Part shown: piece after piece, positions 16,865-26,693 of the stretch | Layout: each line of letters starts with the position of its first letter | Position numbering within the stretch: position 1 is the stretch's first letter | Assembly (NCBI GenBank): GCA_964638865.1 | Contig: CAZXBG010000001.1 | Location: forward strand, 32,619 to 96,618 | Direction: 5' to 3' | DNA length: 64,000 nucleotides | DNA from: UBA7236 sp964638865 | Lineage (GTDB): Bacteria; Bacteroidota; Bacteroidia; Chitinophagales; BACL12 | The notes under the pieces: generated by a model | What the model saw: only the letters and a program-made list of their open reading frames with translations | Databases searched by the model: none | Told to the model about the DNA's origin: nothing | Position numbers and translations under genes: made by a program

Positions 16865-18517
16865 ATGCTGTACAACAAAGTGAGTGGCATAACTGAAAAA
16901 AAGAACTTCACTGTTGTATTGTTTTTTGTTTATCTGTTTCTCGCGCTTGTTTTATACCGAAACACCATCGGTTGCAGACTTGTTACTGATGCTCAAAATT
17001 GGCTTTTGTTGTATGACTCAACAGGCTGGCCAGGAATTCTGCATTCTTTCGGAGAAAATGCGCTGCATCCCGGTTACCATTTTTTTTTCTTTCTGAGTTA
17101 TAAAATATTCGGAACAAATGAGATGGGATGGTATCTGTTATTTACAACACTGCATGCACTAAATGCTTTTTTGATATTTTATGTTTTTAGAAATTACTTA
17201 TCATTTCTTAAAATACCAAATAATAATTTAATAGCCCTCTCCGCCTCCTTTTTGTTTCTGGCATCTCCTTATCAAACTGAAGCTGTGGTTTGGGGTGCAA
17301 CAATACATTATCTGATCGTTACCCTTATTACCTTATTGATTATAAACAGTGTTATTATATATATTCAAAACAAAAAAATATTATATCTTATTTTGATACC
17401 ACTTTTGTTTTGTTTTGCACTTTTGAGTTCAGAACTTGCGTTGTGTATCCCGATTATAATTGCTGTTTTATTTCTGTTTAAAATAGGCGATTCAGACGAG
17501 GCTTCAAAAAGGTCAATTTCACTACAGATATTGATGCCTATGATCTCCTTCATTATATTATATTTTTGTGCAAATAAACTGCTCCTGGGTAGCTGGGTAG
17601 GGCATTACGGAGCTTCTACACACCTTAAATTTTCACTGAATGAATTAGTATCCAATTTTAATAAATATATATTCAAATTTTTGTTTTTTGGAAATTTTTT
17701 GGTGGGATTTTTAAAGGAGAATACCATTGGCGGATTGGACACAAGATCAACCATTTATTATTCCATAGTGTTATACTTTTTCCTAATTGTTTTTTATGGT
17801 CTAAATAATACATTCCGAACTGCAATTAATAAAAGTTTATTGTTATTCTTATGTTTCGGAGCTGCATTGATACCCGTTTTGAATTTATTTTTTAACACCT
17901 TGCCAATTGAAGGTGATCGGCTTGGTTATCTCGCCAGTGCATTTTTTTTCCTCAGTTTGTCAGTTTTTATGTATACGCTAAATAAAAATGTTGCGTTGAT
18001 ATTATTTCTGATGATCTCTGTAATTTCCGTTTTTTTATTAAACAAGAATTTGGATGGATGGAAGAATGCAGCTGCAGTTCAAACCTCCTTAGAAACTAAT
18101 TTTCAATGGGAAGAAGCAGATCGAATTTTCGTACTTAATATTCCGGATAATTTCAACGGTGCATATTTATATCGCGACAATGGGACAAGCAGTAAATTCA
18201 AAACAGCTTTAAATTTCAAACACGATCAAAACATTAAAGGCGATTTTTATGAAATATTGCAATTCAATATGACAAAATTGGATAATAGTGTTTCCCTGGA
18301 AATAATAGACTCAGTAACTTTAAAAGTGACCTTTGATCAATGGGGAAACTGGTGGTGGAGAGGAGGTATTGGTGGAAGCGATTATGAAAATGAATTGTAT
18401 AAAGTGGATATTGATGAATGGAGTCATGCTTATATGATTACCTTTAAACAAAAAAGACCGGGTGATGTATTTATTTATCAAAAAGGTATTTCCTGGCAAC
18501 AAGTAAAAGGATTTTAA
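16865..18517 (+). CDS. Polytopic membrane protein, GT-C glycosyltransferase-like
   Basis: The 550-residue protein has about 11 predicted membrane segments in residues 17-400 and a soluble C-terminal tail of about 150 residues. The first loop carries acidic and aromatic residues (VTDAQNWLLLYDST), and a later segment has the EGDRLGYLAS signature. Both recall GT-C enzymes such as the PMT/TMTC families, which transfer sugars from lipid carriers outside the membrane. No TPR repeats are present. rsmI follows 7 nt downstream, so both are likely co-transcribed. The specific substrate cannot be inferred. Confidence 0.6.
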   Translation: MLYNKVSGITEKKNFTVVLFFVYLFLALVLYRNTIGCRLVTDAQNWLLLYDSTGWPGILHSFGENALHPGYHFFFFLSYKIFGTNEMGWYLLFTTLHALNAFLIFYVFRNYLSFLKIPNNNLIALSASFLFLASPYQTEAVVWGATIHYLIVTLITLLIINSVIIYIQNKKILYLILIPLLFCFALLSSELALCIPIIIAVLFLFKIGDSDEASKRSISLQILMPMISFIILYFCANKLLLGSWVGHYGASTHLKFSLNELVSNFNKYIFKFLFFGNFLVGFLKENTIGGLDTRSTIYYSIVLYFFLIVFYGLNNTFRTAINKSLLLFLCFGAALIPVLNLFFNTLPIEGDRLGYLASAFFFLSLSVFMYTLNKNVALILFLMISVISVFLLNKNLDGWKNAAAVQTSLETNFQWEEADRIFVLNIPDNFNGAYLYRDNGTSSKFKTALNFKHDQNIKGDFYEILQFNMTKLDNSVSLEIIDSVTLKVTFDQWGNWWWRGGIGGSDYENELYKVDIDEWSHAYMITFKQKRPGDVFIYQKGISWQQVKGF

Positions 18518-18524
18518 TAACATA

Positions 18525-19229
18525 ATGAAGGGGAAATTATACATAATACCAACACCCATCGGAAACTTGGAGGATATGACACTTCGGGCCATCAGGTTAT
18601 TGAAGGAAGTGGATCTTATTCTTGCAGAAGACACCAGAACATCCTCTGTTTTATTGCGTCATTATGAAATAACCACCAAAACAATTTCTCATCATAAATT
18701 CAATGAACACGAAGCGGTAAAAAAAATTGTGCAGGAAATATCCGAAGGTAAAAACATTGCATTGATCTCTGATGCCGGAACACCTGGAATTTCTGATCCC
18801 GGTTATTTATTGGTTCATATTTGTGTTGAAAATAATATTGTGGTGGAAACCTTACCCGGTGCAACTGCATTTGTTCCTGCACTGGTAAATTCGGGATTTC
18901 CTATCAATGAATTTGTATTTATTGGGTTCCTGCCGGTAAAAAAAGGTCGTGAAACAAAACTGCGAGAAATAACGGCGGAAAAACGAACAATGATTTTATA
19001 TGAATCAACCTATAGAATATTAAAAACACTGGAGCAACTCGGGAATATTTTTCCTGAAAGGAAGGTTAGCGTATCGCGGGAGATCTCTAAGAAATTTGAA
19101 GAAACTGTGCGGGGAAGTTTCCCTGAAGTGCAGGATCATTTTAAAAATAAAATCTCCAAAGGAGAATTTGTAATTGTGATCAAAGGGGTTGAAAAAGAAG
19201 TTAAGGAAAAACCTGACTCACAATTTTAA
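18525..19229 (+). CDS. rsmI: 16S rRNA (cytidine1402-2'-O)-methyltransferase
   Basis: RsmI methylates the ribose of C1402 in the decoding centre, using SAM. The 234-residue protein shows the tetrapyrrole-methylase-fold motifs TPIGNLEDMTLRAI (residues 9-22), LILAEDTRTS, SDAGTPGISDPG and LPGATAFVPALVNSGFP. The usual small C-terminal extension is short here. Its 3' end overlaps the convergent DUF5723 gene by 12 nt. Confidence 0.93.
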   Translation: MKGKLYIIPTPIGNLEDMTLRAIRLLKEVDLILAEDTRTSSVLLRHYEITTKTISHHKFNEHEAVKKIVQEISEGKNIALISDAGTPGISDPGYLLVHICVENNIVVETLPGATAFVPALVNSGFPINEFVFIGFLPVKKGRETKLREITAEKRTMILYESTYRILKTLEQLGNIFPERKVSVSREISKKFEETVRGSFPEVQDHFKNKISKGEFVIVIKGVEKEVKEKPDSQF

Positions 19230-20621
19230 ACAATCTAAAAACTTAATTTTGTTTTCCGGCAATAACCAATATGGATTTAATTTTATTCCTACATATAAAT
19301 TTACTGAAGAGTATTCCGATTGTTTTATAAAAGTCAATAAGTTATCAGATCCAACCGTAAAAAACATAAATCTAGCTGCAGCCCCTATCCTGAATTCTCT
19401 ATCTTCATAAAGTTGCATTGGAATACAAAAACTTACATTTTTTGTTTCGTAACGAGGAGTCAACGCAAAAACATTAGATCGTGCAATTAGATTAGTATTA
19501 AAATGAGGAATGCGCCGCACTATTAATGCCTGCGCATATATGTTTTTATTAAATGCTTTTTCCGCACTTATAACAAAGGCTGCCGGTAAATACATGGTAA
19601 ACTTGTTTCCATCCTGTGCTGCAGCACTCAGATCATAAATAATTCTTGCACCGGTTCGATTAAATTCATCAATATCATCAATGGAATCCAATTCTGCATT
19701 GGAAACAATTAAAGATTCTTCATTTACTAAATGATAAGTACCTGAATTTTTTGTGAATTTTATCATTCCAAGATCAACTATTGATAATCCGAACTTCCAG
19801 ATATATTCCTGGTTCTTGGAAAATTTAAATTTAGAACGTTTTTTAACTTCATAAATCACACCTACATCTAGCCCAACTCCCGATCCGTTTAATCCAAAAT
19901 TATTTTTGTCAAATAACGAATTTGAGCCAAGATTTTTTGTATAATCAAATTCCGTATCAAAATGTGTTGCAGTGGTATTTATTGTATCCCGAACATAAGT
20001 AAACTCCGAATTGTTTTCAAATCCCAATGCTTCCAATCCACTGAGATATTTAATATTTCCTCCCAAATGCACTGCAAATACAGAATTTCTTTCCAGTGTA
20101 GCTTCTGCATTCAACCCGGCTTCTGCCCAAACCAATACACCTGCATTAAATGCGGGCATGTCAATATTCGTATAAAGTGGTACATCTTTTATACCTGCAA
20201 TTCCATGCACTTCATTTTCACTTAAAGCATACCCGGCAGCTCTTGCAGTAAAAAAAATACCTGCTGCAAAATCATCAAATTTTAAAAAAGCAGAAGGCAA
20301 CTGCGCCAAAACACTTCCGTGTGCATATATTTTTTTCGGATTAAAATAATCAATATCGATAATACTGTCGGAGGTAGTAACATACTTTATCATGTTTTCG
20401 GGAATGGAGATATAATTATTGTCCTCATAAACACCTAAAGCAAAAATATTTACATCCCATGGTAATTTTCCTGTAATAGGCATGGCAGGATTTAATAACA
20501 TGCCATTGGACCCTGCATAATTATCTGTGCGCAAGCCTATAAATTCCTGGGCATTTACCATTTTGCACATTGTACAAAATAGTAATAATTGAATATGGAT
20601 AACTGCAGTATACTTAGGCAT
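19218..20621 (-). CDS. DUF5723-type outer-membrane protein
   Basis: The 467-residue protein starts with a signal peptide (LLLFCTMCKMVNAQ). GLRTDNYAGSNGMLLNPA just after the cleavage site is typical of DUF5723 proteins of Bacteroidota. Alternating amphipathic strands through the sequence suggest an outer-membrane beta-barrel related to the PorP/SprF or FadL-like groups. No enzymatic motif is visible. It is monocistronic and convergent with rsmI. The 20622-20803 gap on its upstream side shows no gene. Confidence 0.7.
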   Translation of the reverse strand: MPKYTAVIHIQLLLFCTMCKMVNAQEFIGLRTDNYAGSNGMLLNPAMPITGKLPWDVNIFALGVYEDNNYISIPENMIKYVTTSDSIIDIDYFNPKKIYAHGSVLAQLPSAFLKFDDFAAGIFFTARAAGYALSENEVHGIAGIKDVPLYTNIDMPAFNAGVLVWAEAGLNAEATLERNSVFAVHLGGNIKYLSGLEALGFENNSEFTYVRDTINTTATHFDTEFDYTKNLGSNSLFDKNNFGLNGSGVGLDVGVIYEVKKRSKFKFSKNQEYIWKFGLSIVDLGMIKFTKNSGTYHLVNEESLIVSNAELDSIDDIDEFNRTGARIIYDLSAAAQDGNKFTMYLPAAFVISAEKAFNKNIYAQALIVRRIPHFNTNLIARSNVFALTPRYETKNVSFCIPMQLYEDREFRIGAAARFMFFTVGSDNLLTFIKQSEYSSVNLYVGIKLNPYWLLPENKIKFLDCLKL

Positions 20622-20803
20622 ATAAATAATACCATGTCGTTAAAAAAACCTGTGTGTGGTTTCGAAAAAATTACTGTAGTGTGCGTTTCTGCGGTGTTCA
20701 AAAATTGCTCACGTATGGAACTAAACACATAAGTGCTTCAATTGTTGGGGAAAAATTAGGATAAAATTTTAAATTATCCAAAAATTTAGGCTTAAAAGTG
20801 AAA

Positions 20804-22216
20804 TTAATATCCTTCCATATCCACAATTTTGCCCGGGTTGAGAATGGCCTTGGGGTCGAAAAGCTGTTTTATCTTACGGAAAATCTGGAGTTGTATTTCG
20901 CTGAAAGCCAAATTCATAAAAGGTTTCTGCACAAATCCTATCCCGTGTTCGCCACTGAGAGTGCCACCAAGCTCAATAACCAGTTGGAAAATTTCCCGGA
21001 TCCCGTCCGGCAGATTTTGTCGCCACTCTTCGTTGCTAAGATCTCCCTTCAAAATATTTACGTGCAAGTTTCCGTCCCCTGCATGCCCGTAACAAACGGA
21101 GCGGAATCCATATTTTGCACCTATTTTTTTAACCCCTTCCAATAAAACAGGTAACTCTGCTCTGGGGACAACAGTGTCCTCCTCTTTATAGATTGAATTT
21201 TGTTTTATCGCCTCGCCAACTTTTCTCCTCATTTTCCAAAGTTCATTTTTTTCGCGATCGGTTTCAGCGAATAAAATTTCATCACATTGAAATTTTTCTA
21301 CTATTACCGAAATTGTTTCACATTCCTGCATCAACACTTCCATATTATTTCCATCCACTTCAATTAATAAATGCGCATGAATATCCTCTTTTATATTTAT
21401 ATTGATATCATGGTTATATTTCAGCACAAAATCAATTGCATCTCGTTCCATAAATTCCATTGCGCTCGGTGTAAGCCCTGCCCTGAATATTTCCGAAACT
21501 GCTTCACATGCCTTAGTTGCTGAATAAAAAGGAACCAACATCAACAAATTATATTTTGGATAGGGAATTAATTTCAAAACAATCTTTGTAATAATTCCCA
21601 GCGTACCCTCACTCCCTACAAATAATTGTGTAAGATTATATCCTGTTGCATTTTTTAAAACATTGGCTCCGGTCCAAATTATATCGCCTGTAGGCAAAAC
21701 AACCTCAAGATTTAAAACATAATCTTTCACCACTCCATATTTAACCGCTTTTGGGCCGCCTGAATTTTCAGCTACATTCCCGCCGATAAAACAACTTCCT
21801 TTACTTGCAGGATCAGGAGGATAAAATAATCCTTTTTCGATAACAGCATTTTGCAAAACTTCTGTAATAACTCCGGGTTCTGTAGTAATCTGTAAATTGC
21901 GTTCATCCAGAAACAAAATTTTATTAAAGCGTTCCATACTAAGTGCTATACCTCCGAAAACCGGCAATGCACCTCCACTTAAACCGGTTCGCGCTCCCTG
22001 AGGTGTTACGGGAATATTAAATTCATTCGCAAGTATTAAAATTTGAGCAATTTCCTCCGCCGCATTTGGTTTAATTATCACTTCAGGAAAAAACTGAAGG
22101 TCCTCGGTTTCATCTGATGCATATTTTTTTTTGTTATCTGGATCCTGAAAAACAAAATTTTCTCCCACTATCGCTGCGAGTTTTTCAAAAATTTCCTGAT
22201 TTACTTTTTGGTACAT
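20804..22216 (-). CDS. glcD: FAD-linked 2-hydroxyacid oxidase (GlcD-like)
   Basis: This flavoprotein belongs to the glycolate oxidase GlcD / D-lactate dehydrogenase group (VAO fold). The FAD-binding domain covers residues about 40-220, with PQGARTGLSGGALP and GGNVAENSGGPKAVKYG. The FAD-oxidase C domain follows, with CYGHAGDGNLHVNIL and SGEHGIG near the end. I chose the ATG at 22216 over a GTG at 22219 because a perfect -7 box ends 4 nt before it. It stands alone; the GlcE/GlcF partners are not adjacent. The substrate is probably D-lactate or glycolate (inference). Confidence 0.88.
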   Translation of the reverse strand: MYQKVNQEIFEKLAAIVGENFVFQDPDNKKKYASDETEDLQFFPEVIIKPNAAEEIAQILILANEFNIPVTPQGARTGLSGGALPVFGGIALSMERFNKILFLDERNLQITTEPGVITEVLQNAVIEKGLFYPPDPASKGSCFIGGNVAENSGGPKAVKYGVVKDYVLNLEVVLPTGDIIWTGANVLKNATGYNLTQLFVGSEGTLGIITKIVLKLIPYPKYNLLMLVPFYSATKACEAVSEIFRAGLTPSAMEFMERDAIDFVLKYNHDININIKEDIHAHLLIEVDGNNMEVLMQECETISVIVEKFQCDEILFAETDREKNELWKMRRKVGEAIKQNSIYKEEDTVVPRAELPVLLEGVKKIGAKYGFRSVCYGHAGDGNLHVNILKGDLSNEEWRQNLPDGIREIFQLVIELGGTLSGEHGIGFVQKPFMNLAFSEIQLQIFRKIKQLFDPKAILNPGKIVDMEGY

Positions 22217-22220
22217 CACA

Positions 22221-22228
22221 CAAAGGTA
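22221..22228 (-). promoter_or_regulatory. glcD -7 box with leaderless spacing
   Basis: TACCTTTG on the minus strand is followed by TGTG and then the ATG of the GlcD-like gene. With the box centred near -7, transcription would start at or within a base or two of the ATG. Confidence 0.6.
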
Positions 22229-22348
22229 AATTGTTTCAATTAACGATATCGACAGGCAATAATTTTAAAATTCAGTGTTTTACCCCATCTGATTAACAGG
22301 TGATAATCGTGAGAATTTGACATAATCGTGTCAGTTGGGGTTTTTAGC

Positions 22349-22379
22349 TTGTTTTTTTCACTTTACCTTTATACCTTTA
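22349..22379 (+). promoter_or_regulatory. Promoter of the Omp28-like gene
   Basis: TTG at 22349-22351, a 20-nt spacer and TACCTTTA at 22372-22379 fit the Bacteroidota pattern with one mismatch. The expected leader is about 10 nt. Confidence 0.55.
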
Positions 22380-22394
22380 GAATCTTAAAAAAAT

Positions 22395-24446
22395 ATGATG
22401 AAAAAAATACTTTATACTTCTATGCTGATGGCAGCTCTTTTGATTTGTAATACAAATTTCGCGCAAGCCAAAAAATACCCATTATTTGAACACTTTACAC
22501 AGGCTTCCTGTGCACCTTGTGCTGACCAAAACCCCTTCTTTCAGGCGGTTTATTATGCCAATGAATCAAATATGCATCATGTTGCTTATCACACTTCATG
22601 GCCAGGAGTAGATGAGATGTATGATTTTAATCCATCTGAAAGTGATGAAATGGTGAGTTATTATGGTGTTTCCGGCGTTCCCGATATGATACAAAACGGA
22701 ACCAGTGTGGGCAGTCCAACCGCAGTAACTCAGGATGTGGTGAATAATTTGACCACCGAAAACAGTCCTATCAGAATCTTAGTTTCTGAAACAACCTCCG
22801 GCACAACAAGAAACGTACATATTGAAATACAAACCGTTGGAACTGTTCCGGCCGGCACTTATAAATTAAAAGCAGCGGTTGTTGAGCATCTGATAGATTA
22901 TGTTAGTGCACCGGGAAGTAATGGCGAAACTGAATTTCCAAATGTGTTTCGCGAATCAATAACAGGAACAGGTGGTGTTGCATACACTCCTGCTGCATTA
23001 GGCTCTTCTGTAACCTTCGATTACTCCTATGTATTGGATCCAGTTTATGTAGACGCAGAAATTTATGCGCTTGCATGGGTTCAGAATGTATCTTCAAAAG
23101 ATGTTTTAAATTCAGGTGCATCGGGAGATCCATTTGTAGAAGTTTATAATATTGCGCCGGTTGTTTTCACAAATGGCACTGCAGGCTCTCCGGAATCATT
23201 TACAGGAAATGTGGAAAATCTCGGTGATGCGAATGCGAATATCAGTATTACTTTAACTAAAAGTGAACCTGCTGACTGGAGTTCTTCCTTTGATTATAAT
23301 GGAATGACCTATACTTCAACAGCTACAACATCAATAAATGCATTAAGTGTTTTGCCTATTGATCTTGAGGTAAATGTTGGAACAAGTTCAGGTATTGGTG
23401 AATATACAATTACTGTTGAATTTCCTGACAATCCGGAAATTTTTCCACAAGTACTCACTTATTATACAATATCAGGGGTTACTGATTTAATCGTAAATAA
23501 CGAAGTGAATTACGGAGATGGCACTCCATACGATACTTACGATTTTGAAACTTTATATGTTGATGCTTTAGATGCCGCAGGTATTACAACTTTTGCTTCC
23601 ACTTCCCATTTTACCATGAAAAAAGGATTTTCCGGAGCAGCTTTAGATGGAATTGAAAATATTTATTACAATGTTGCATGGACATTCCCTGCTTTAGTAG
23701 ATGATCCATTAAAAATTGAACAACTCGAAGAATTTCTGGATAACGGAGGTAATTTATTTATTGCCGGACAAGATATAGGTTGGGAAGTTGATTATTATGC
23801 GGCATATTACCCTGAAGCTGTTAGTTTCTATGAAGATTATTTACATGCTTCCTTTGTGAATGATATCGCAAGCGGAGCCACTGCTTTTACTGCTGTTGCA
23901 ACCGACGAATGGTATGGCGCAGTGGCTGAAAGTAATTTAACTGAAGCTTATGGACCTGTTAATTATTATCCTGAGCAAATTGAAGCAATGGGAGTTGATG
24001 CTACGGATATTTTTACTTACAATGCCGGTACTAAAGTTGGTGGGGTTCGATCAGAAACATCTGATTATAAAACTGTTTATTTAGGAGTTGGATTGGAAAT
24101 GATTGAAGATGAGGCTATAAGAAACGCAATAATGAATGCAACCTATCTTTATTTTAAAGGGGAATTAAATGGAATTGATTTTGATAATGAAGTTCAAAAT
24201 TTATTGGGTAACGCTTATCCAAACCCTGCTGCAGATTTTACTACAATCAACTTCACAAATCTTGACAAAGATTACACAATGAATGTAACAGATATATCAG
24301 GTCGTATTGTTATGGAAGTTCCCATTTCAGGTGGAACTACTGCATTTTCATTGAATGTAAGTGATATGAGTAGCGGAATGTATTTTTATTATTTGACAGA
24401 TGGTCAGATCAAAACACAAACTGAAAAATTAAATATTATTAAATAA
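22395..24446 (+). CDS. T9SS-secreted Omp28-like protein with thioredoxin-type domain
   Basis: The 683-residue secreted protein has a signal peptide (LLICNTNFAQA) and begins the mature part with an Omp28-related, thioredoxin-like domain (FEHFTQASCAPCADQNPFF). Its CxxC pair is Cys39/Cys42, and YYGVSGVPDMIQNG is the cis-Pro loop. Residues about 240-370 look like an Ig-like/CARDB-type domain. Residues about 375-590 form a second globular region, with LEEFLDNGGNLFIAGQDIGW recalling a class I glutamine-amidotransferase-like fold. The C-terminus is a type A sorting domain (AYPNPAADFT). A disulfide or adhesion role at the cell surface is inferred. A second ATG at 22398 is equally possible as start. 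Confidence 0.8.
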   Translation: MMKKILYTSMLMAALLICNTNFAQAKKYPLFEHFTQASCAPCADQNPFFQAVYYANESNMHHVAYHTSWPGVDEMYDFNPSESDEMVSYYGVSGVPDMIQNGTSVGSPTAVTQDVVNNLTTENSPIRILVSETTSGTTRNVHIEIQTVGTVPAGTYKLKAAVVEHLIDYVSAPGSNGETEFPNVFRESITGTGGVAYTPAALGSSVTFDYSYVLDPVYVDAEIYALAWVQNVSSKDVLNSGASGDPFVEVYNIAPVVFTNGTAGSPESFTGNVENLGDANANISITLTKSEPADWSSSFDYNGMTYTSTATTSINALSVLPIDLEVNVGTSSGIGEYTITVEFPDNPEIFPQVLTYYTISGVTDLIVNNEVNYGDGTPYDTYDFETLYVDALDAAGITTFASTSHFTMKKGFSGAALDGIENIYYNVAWTFPALVDDPLKIEQLEEFLDNGGNLFIAGQDIGWEVDYYAAYYPEAVSFYEDYLHASFVNDIASGATAFTAVATDEWYGAVAESNLTEAYGPVNYYPEQIEAMGVDATDIFTYNAGTKVGGVRSETSDYKTVYLGVGLEMIEDEAIRNAIMNATYLYFKGELNGIDFDNEVQNLLGNAYPNPAADFTTINFTNLDKDYTMNVTDISGRIVMEVPISGGTTAFSLNVSDMSSGMYFYYLTDGQIKTQTEKLNIIK

Positions 24447-24453
24447 AAAAAAT

Positions 24454-24487
24454 TAAAAGGTAGGATAGAAATCTCTGACCTTTTTTC
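24454..24487 (+). terminator. Probable weak terminator
   Basis: AAAAGGT pairs with ACCTTTT around an imperfect stem extension, followed by a T run. It sits between two T9SS cargo genes 58 nt apart and may only partly separate them. Confidence 0.5.
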
Positions 24488-24504
24488 ACTTTAAATTCAA
24501 ATCG

Positions 24505-25236
24505 ATGAAAAGATCATTATTGTTACTATCCCTTTTAGGCAGCATGAGTTTATATGCACAATATATCACCCTCGACCCTGCTTATGCAGAATTAGATGGA
24601 GATCCTTCAGAACTCGTTGAAGTGCATATCACCTTACAAAATACCGGAGAAACTCAAGCAATGAACTGGATTCGTATGGTAAATGATATACCGGATTTCT
24701 GGTCGTCTTCTGTATGTGATTACAATCTATGTTATGGGCCAAATACAGATGAACCAACAGATTATTTTGAATCGGTTGGCGGAACTTCCGGAACTGTTTA
24801 TGTGAGATTTGATGCACGTAATTATTATGATGGCGAATATCATCCCGTACCTGGTTGCGGAACTGTTGAAATTATGTATTACAGTGTTTTAGATAGCGCA
24901 AATTACAATGCATTAGGCGTGTTTCATGCACGTTTAGGTGTTGCCGAAGAAGATTGTGAAACAGTTTTGATTTCTCCTTCATTGGACAATAGTTTTTCTG
25001 TTTACCCGAATCCTGCTATCAATTCATTGAATGTGGTAGCTTCATTTAGTGCGCATATTTCAAAAGTCGAAATTGTTAATATTGTAGGTATGTCGGTTCA
25101 GGAAATTACCTGGAATACGTCATCCGGTAAAATGACATTTGATATTACCGAATTACCACAAGGCATTTATTTTGTGCGTTTAATCAACGATAAAAATGCT
25201 GCAGTTTATACAGAAAAAATTTCTGTAACCCAATAA
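24505..25236 (+). CDS. Small T9SS-secreted protein of unknown function
   Basis: The 243-residue protein has a signal peptide (LLLSLLGSMSLYAQ), one beta-rich domain and a T9SS type A sorting domain (VYPNPAINSLNV, ending KISVTQ). The domain contains two cysteine pairs (SVCDYNLC, PGCGTVEI). The middle part (ELVEVHITLQNTGETQAMNW) suggests an immunoglobulin-like fold as in CARDB domains. No catalytic motif is visible. It probably shares partial read-through with the Omp28-like gene upstream. A strong terminator follows. Confidence 0.7.
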   Translation: MKRSLLLLSLLGSMSLYAQYITLDPAYAELDGDPSELVEVHITLQNTGETQAMNWIRMVNDIPDFWSSSVCDYNLCYGPNTDEPTDYFESVGGTSGTVYVRFDARNYYDGEYHPVPGCGTVEIMYYSVLDSANYNALGVFHARLGVAEEDCETVLISPSLDNSFSVYPNPAINSLNVVASFSAHISKVEIVNIVGMSVQEITWNTSSGKMTFDITELPQGIYFVRLINDKNAAVYTEKISVTQ

Positions 25237-25240
25237 ATAA

Positions 25241-25286
25241 AAAAGACAACAACTTTCAAGAAACGGAAAGTTGTTGTCTTTTTTTA
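25241..25286 (+). terminator. Strong Rho-independent terminator
   Basis: A 13-bp perfect stem GACAACAACTTTC / GAAAGTTGTTGTC with an 8-nt loop is flanked by A-rich and T-rich runs, so it should work in both directions. It ends only 5 nt before the ATG of the next gene. Confidence 0.9.
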
Positions 25287-25290
25287 TACC

Positions 25291-26586
25291 ATGAAACTTC
25301 TCCCGAAGTCATTACCACTTTCCATTTTATTACTGATTGCCTTTACCCTCATTGAAACCCTCTGTTCCACCTATTTATTAGAGAATAAAGTTAGGGTTGA
25401 CCTTGTGGCAATAACCTATTTTATTGCAGGAATGGGAATAGCTATATTCCCATTTTTTCTTGTGAAAAAGGATATTAATCTTTCCTCAGAAAATAAACTA
25501 CCGATCCGTATTAATAAGATATTGTTGTATTCCTTTTTCGGATTTATGGTTGTGTATTTTATTTTTTTTATGACGGGTATCATACAATCCATGACCTTAG
25601 ATCACAAGATATCGGACACCTTGCCACAAATAAGAGTAATGTGTCAACGATTATTATCCGGCGAAAAAATTTATGCTCCGATTCCTGAAATTTGGGACGG
25701 TAAACAACCCCCATATATGCCCTTGATGTGGCTGCCATTTACTGCTGCTGAATATTTAGGTATTGATGTTCGATGGACCACAACTATATTTTTATTGGGT
25801 GGATTATTTCTTACTTTTAAAATATTACCTTCTAATTATTCCGGAAACACTCTGATATTAATATGCACTTTTATTTCTCTATTTTTCCTGTGCAATTATT
25901 TATTGGTGAAGGACAGACTTACTTTAGGTAATACAGAGGAAGGTATTGTGATAGGATATTACTTATTGCTGGGATTTGCATTGGTAAAAAAGAAACCAAT
26001 TTTAATTGGTATTGCCATTGCATGTTGTTTGATGAGCAGGTTTGCATTGTTCTTCTGGGTTCCGATGTATCTGGTATATGTGTTTTTTTATGAGTCGAAA
26101 AAGAATGCCTATATCATAACTTCTGTAATTGGTGTTATACTATTATCTGTTTTTTTTATTCCCTTTGGATTTAAACAACCTGAATATTTTATCAATATAC
26201 CTGCCGATTATAAAGTTGGAGTTGATCAGGCCTGGAATTATAATTACAATGAAGTGAGCGGTAAATATTATGAAAATAGTTTGGGATATACCAAATATTT
26301 TGATATTACCCAAATCCATTTTTTGCATAATTTTCAAATTATAGTCGCAGCAATATTACCTTTTTTGTGTTTATTGTTCTATAAATTATTTCGAAAAAAA
26401 CTCGCAATAAATCAACGGTTTTTTGGTTTATGCAGTTTAAAATTAACGCTCGTATTCTTTTATAATATGGTTGAAGTCCCTTATTACTATTTATTTTTTG
26501 TTTCTACCTTTTTCAGTTATTCCATACTGTTTGCCTATCTTAAATATACTTCTAAAACAAATGGCTCAATAACAATTTCCAAATAA
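25291..26586 (+). CDS. Polytopic membrane protein, GT87-like
   Basis: The 431-residue protein has about 10-11 predicted transmembrane helices. The region after the second or third helix (VMCQRLLSGEKIYAPIPEIW then PPYMPLMWLPFTAAEYLGID) resembles the periplasmic loop of GT-C/GT87 (DUF2029) mannosyltransferase-like proteins. No soluble domain is present. A terminator lies immediately upstream, so it is unclear how the gene is transcribed. An internal promoter within the hairpin tail, or read-through, would be needed. The function is unknown and the glycosyltransferase link is tentative. Confidence 0.55.
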   Translation: MKLLPKSLPLSILLLIAFTLIETLCSTYLLENKVRVDLVAITYFIAGMGIAIFPFFLVKKDINLSSENKLPIRINKILLYSFFGFMVVYFIFFMTGIIQSMTLDHKISDTLPQIRVMCQRLLSGEKIYAPIPEIWDGKQPPYMPLMWLPFTAAEYLGIDVRWTTTIFLLGGLFLTFKILPSNYSGNTLILICTFISLFFLCNYLLVKDRLTLGNTEEGIVIGYYLLLGFALVKKKPILIGIAIACCLMSRFALFFWVPMYLVYVFFYESKKNAYIITSVIGVILLSVFFIPFGFKQPEYFINIPADYKVGVDQAWNYNYNEVSGKYYENSLGYTKYFDITQIHFLHNFQIIVAAILPFLCLLFYKLFRKKLAINQRFFGLCSLKLTLVFFYNMVEVPYYYLFFVSTFFSYSILFAYLKYTSKTNGSITISK

Positions 26587-26635
26587 ATCTTTGTATTCTA
26601 AATAAGATGCTTTGAATTTTATCATCCTTAGCTTT

Positions 26636-26676
26636 TAAAATAAAAAGGATGGTTACCTTTTCAGATAACCATCCAA
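26636..26676 (-). terminator. Terminator of the MopE-motif T9SS gene
   Basis: On the minus strand GGATGGTTA / TAACCATCC forms a 9-bp perfect stem with a 10-nt loop, followed by CTTTTTATTTTAAAA. It serves the minus-strand gene ending at 26694; the plus side lacks a T tract. Confidence 0.85.
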
Positions 26677-26693
26677 TATCCTAAACTTAAATA

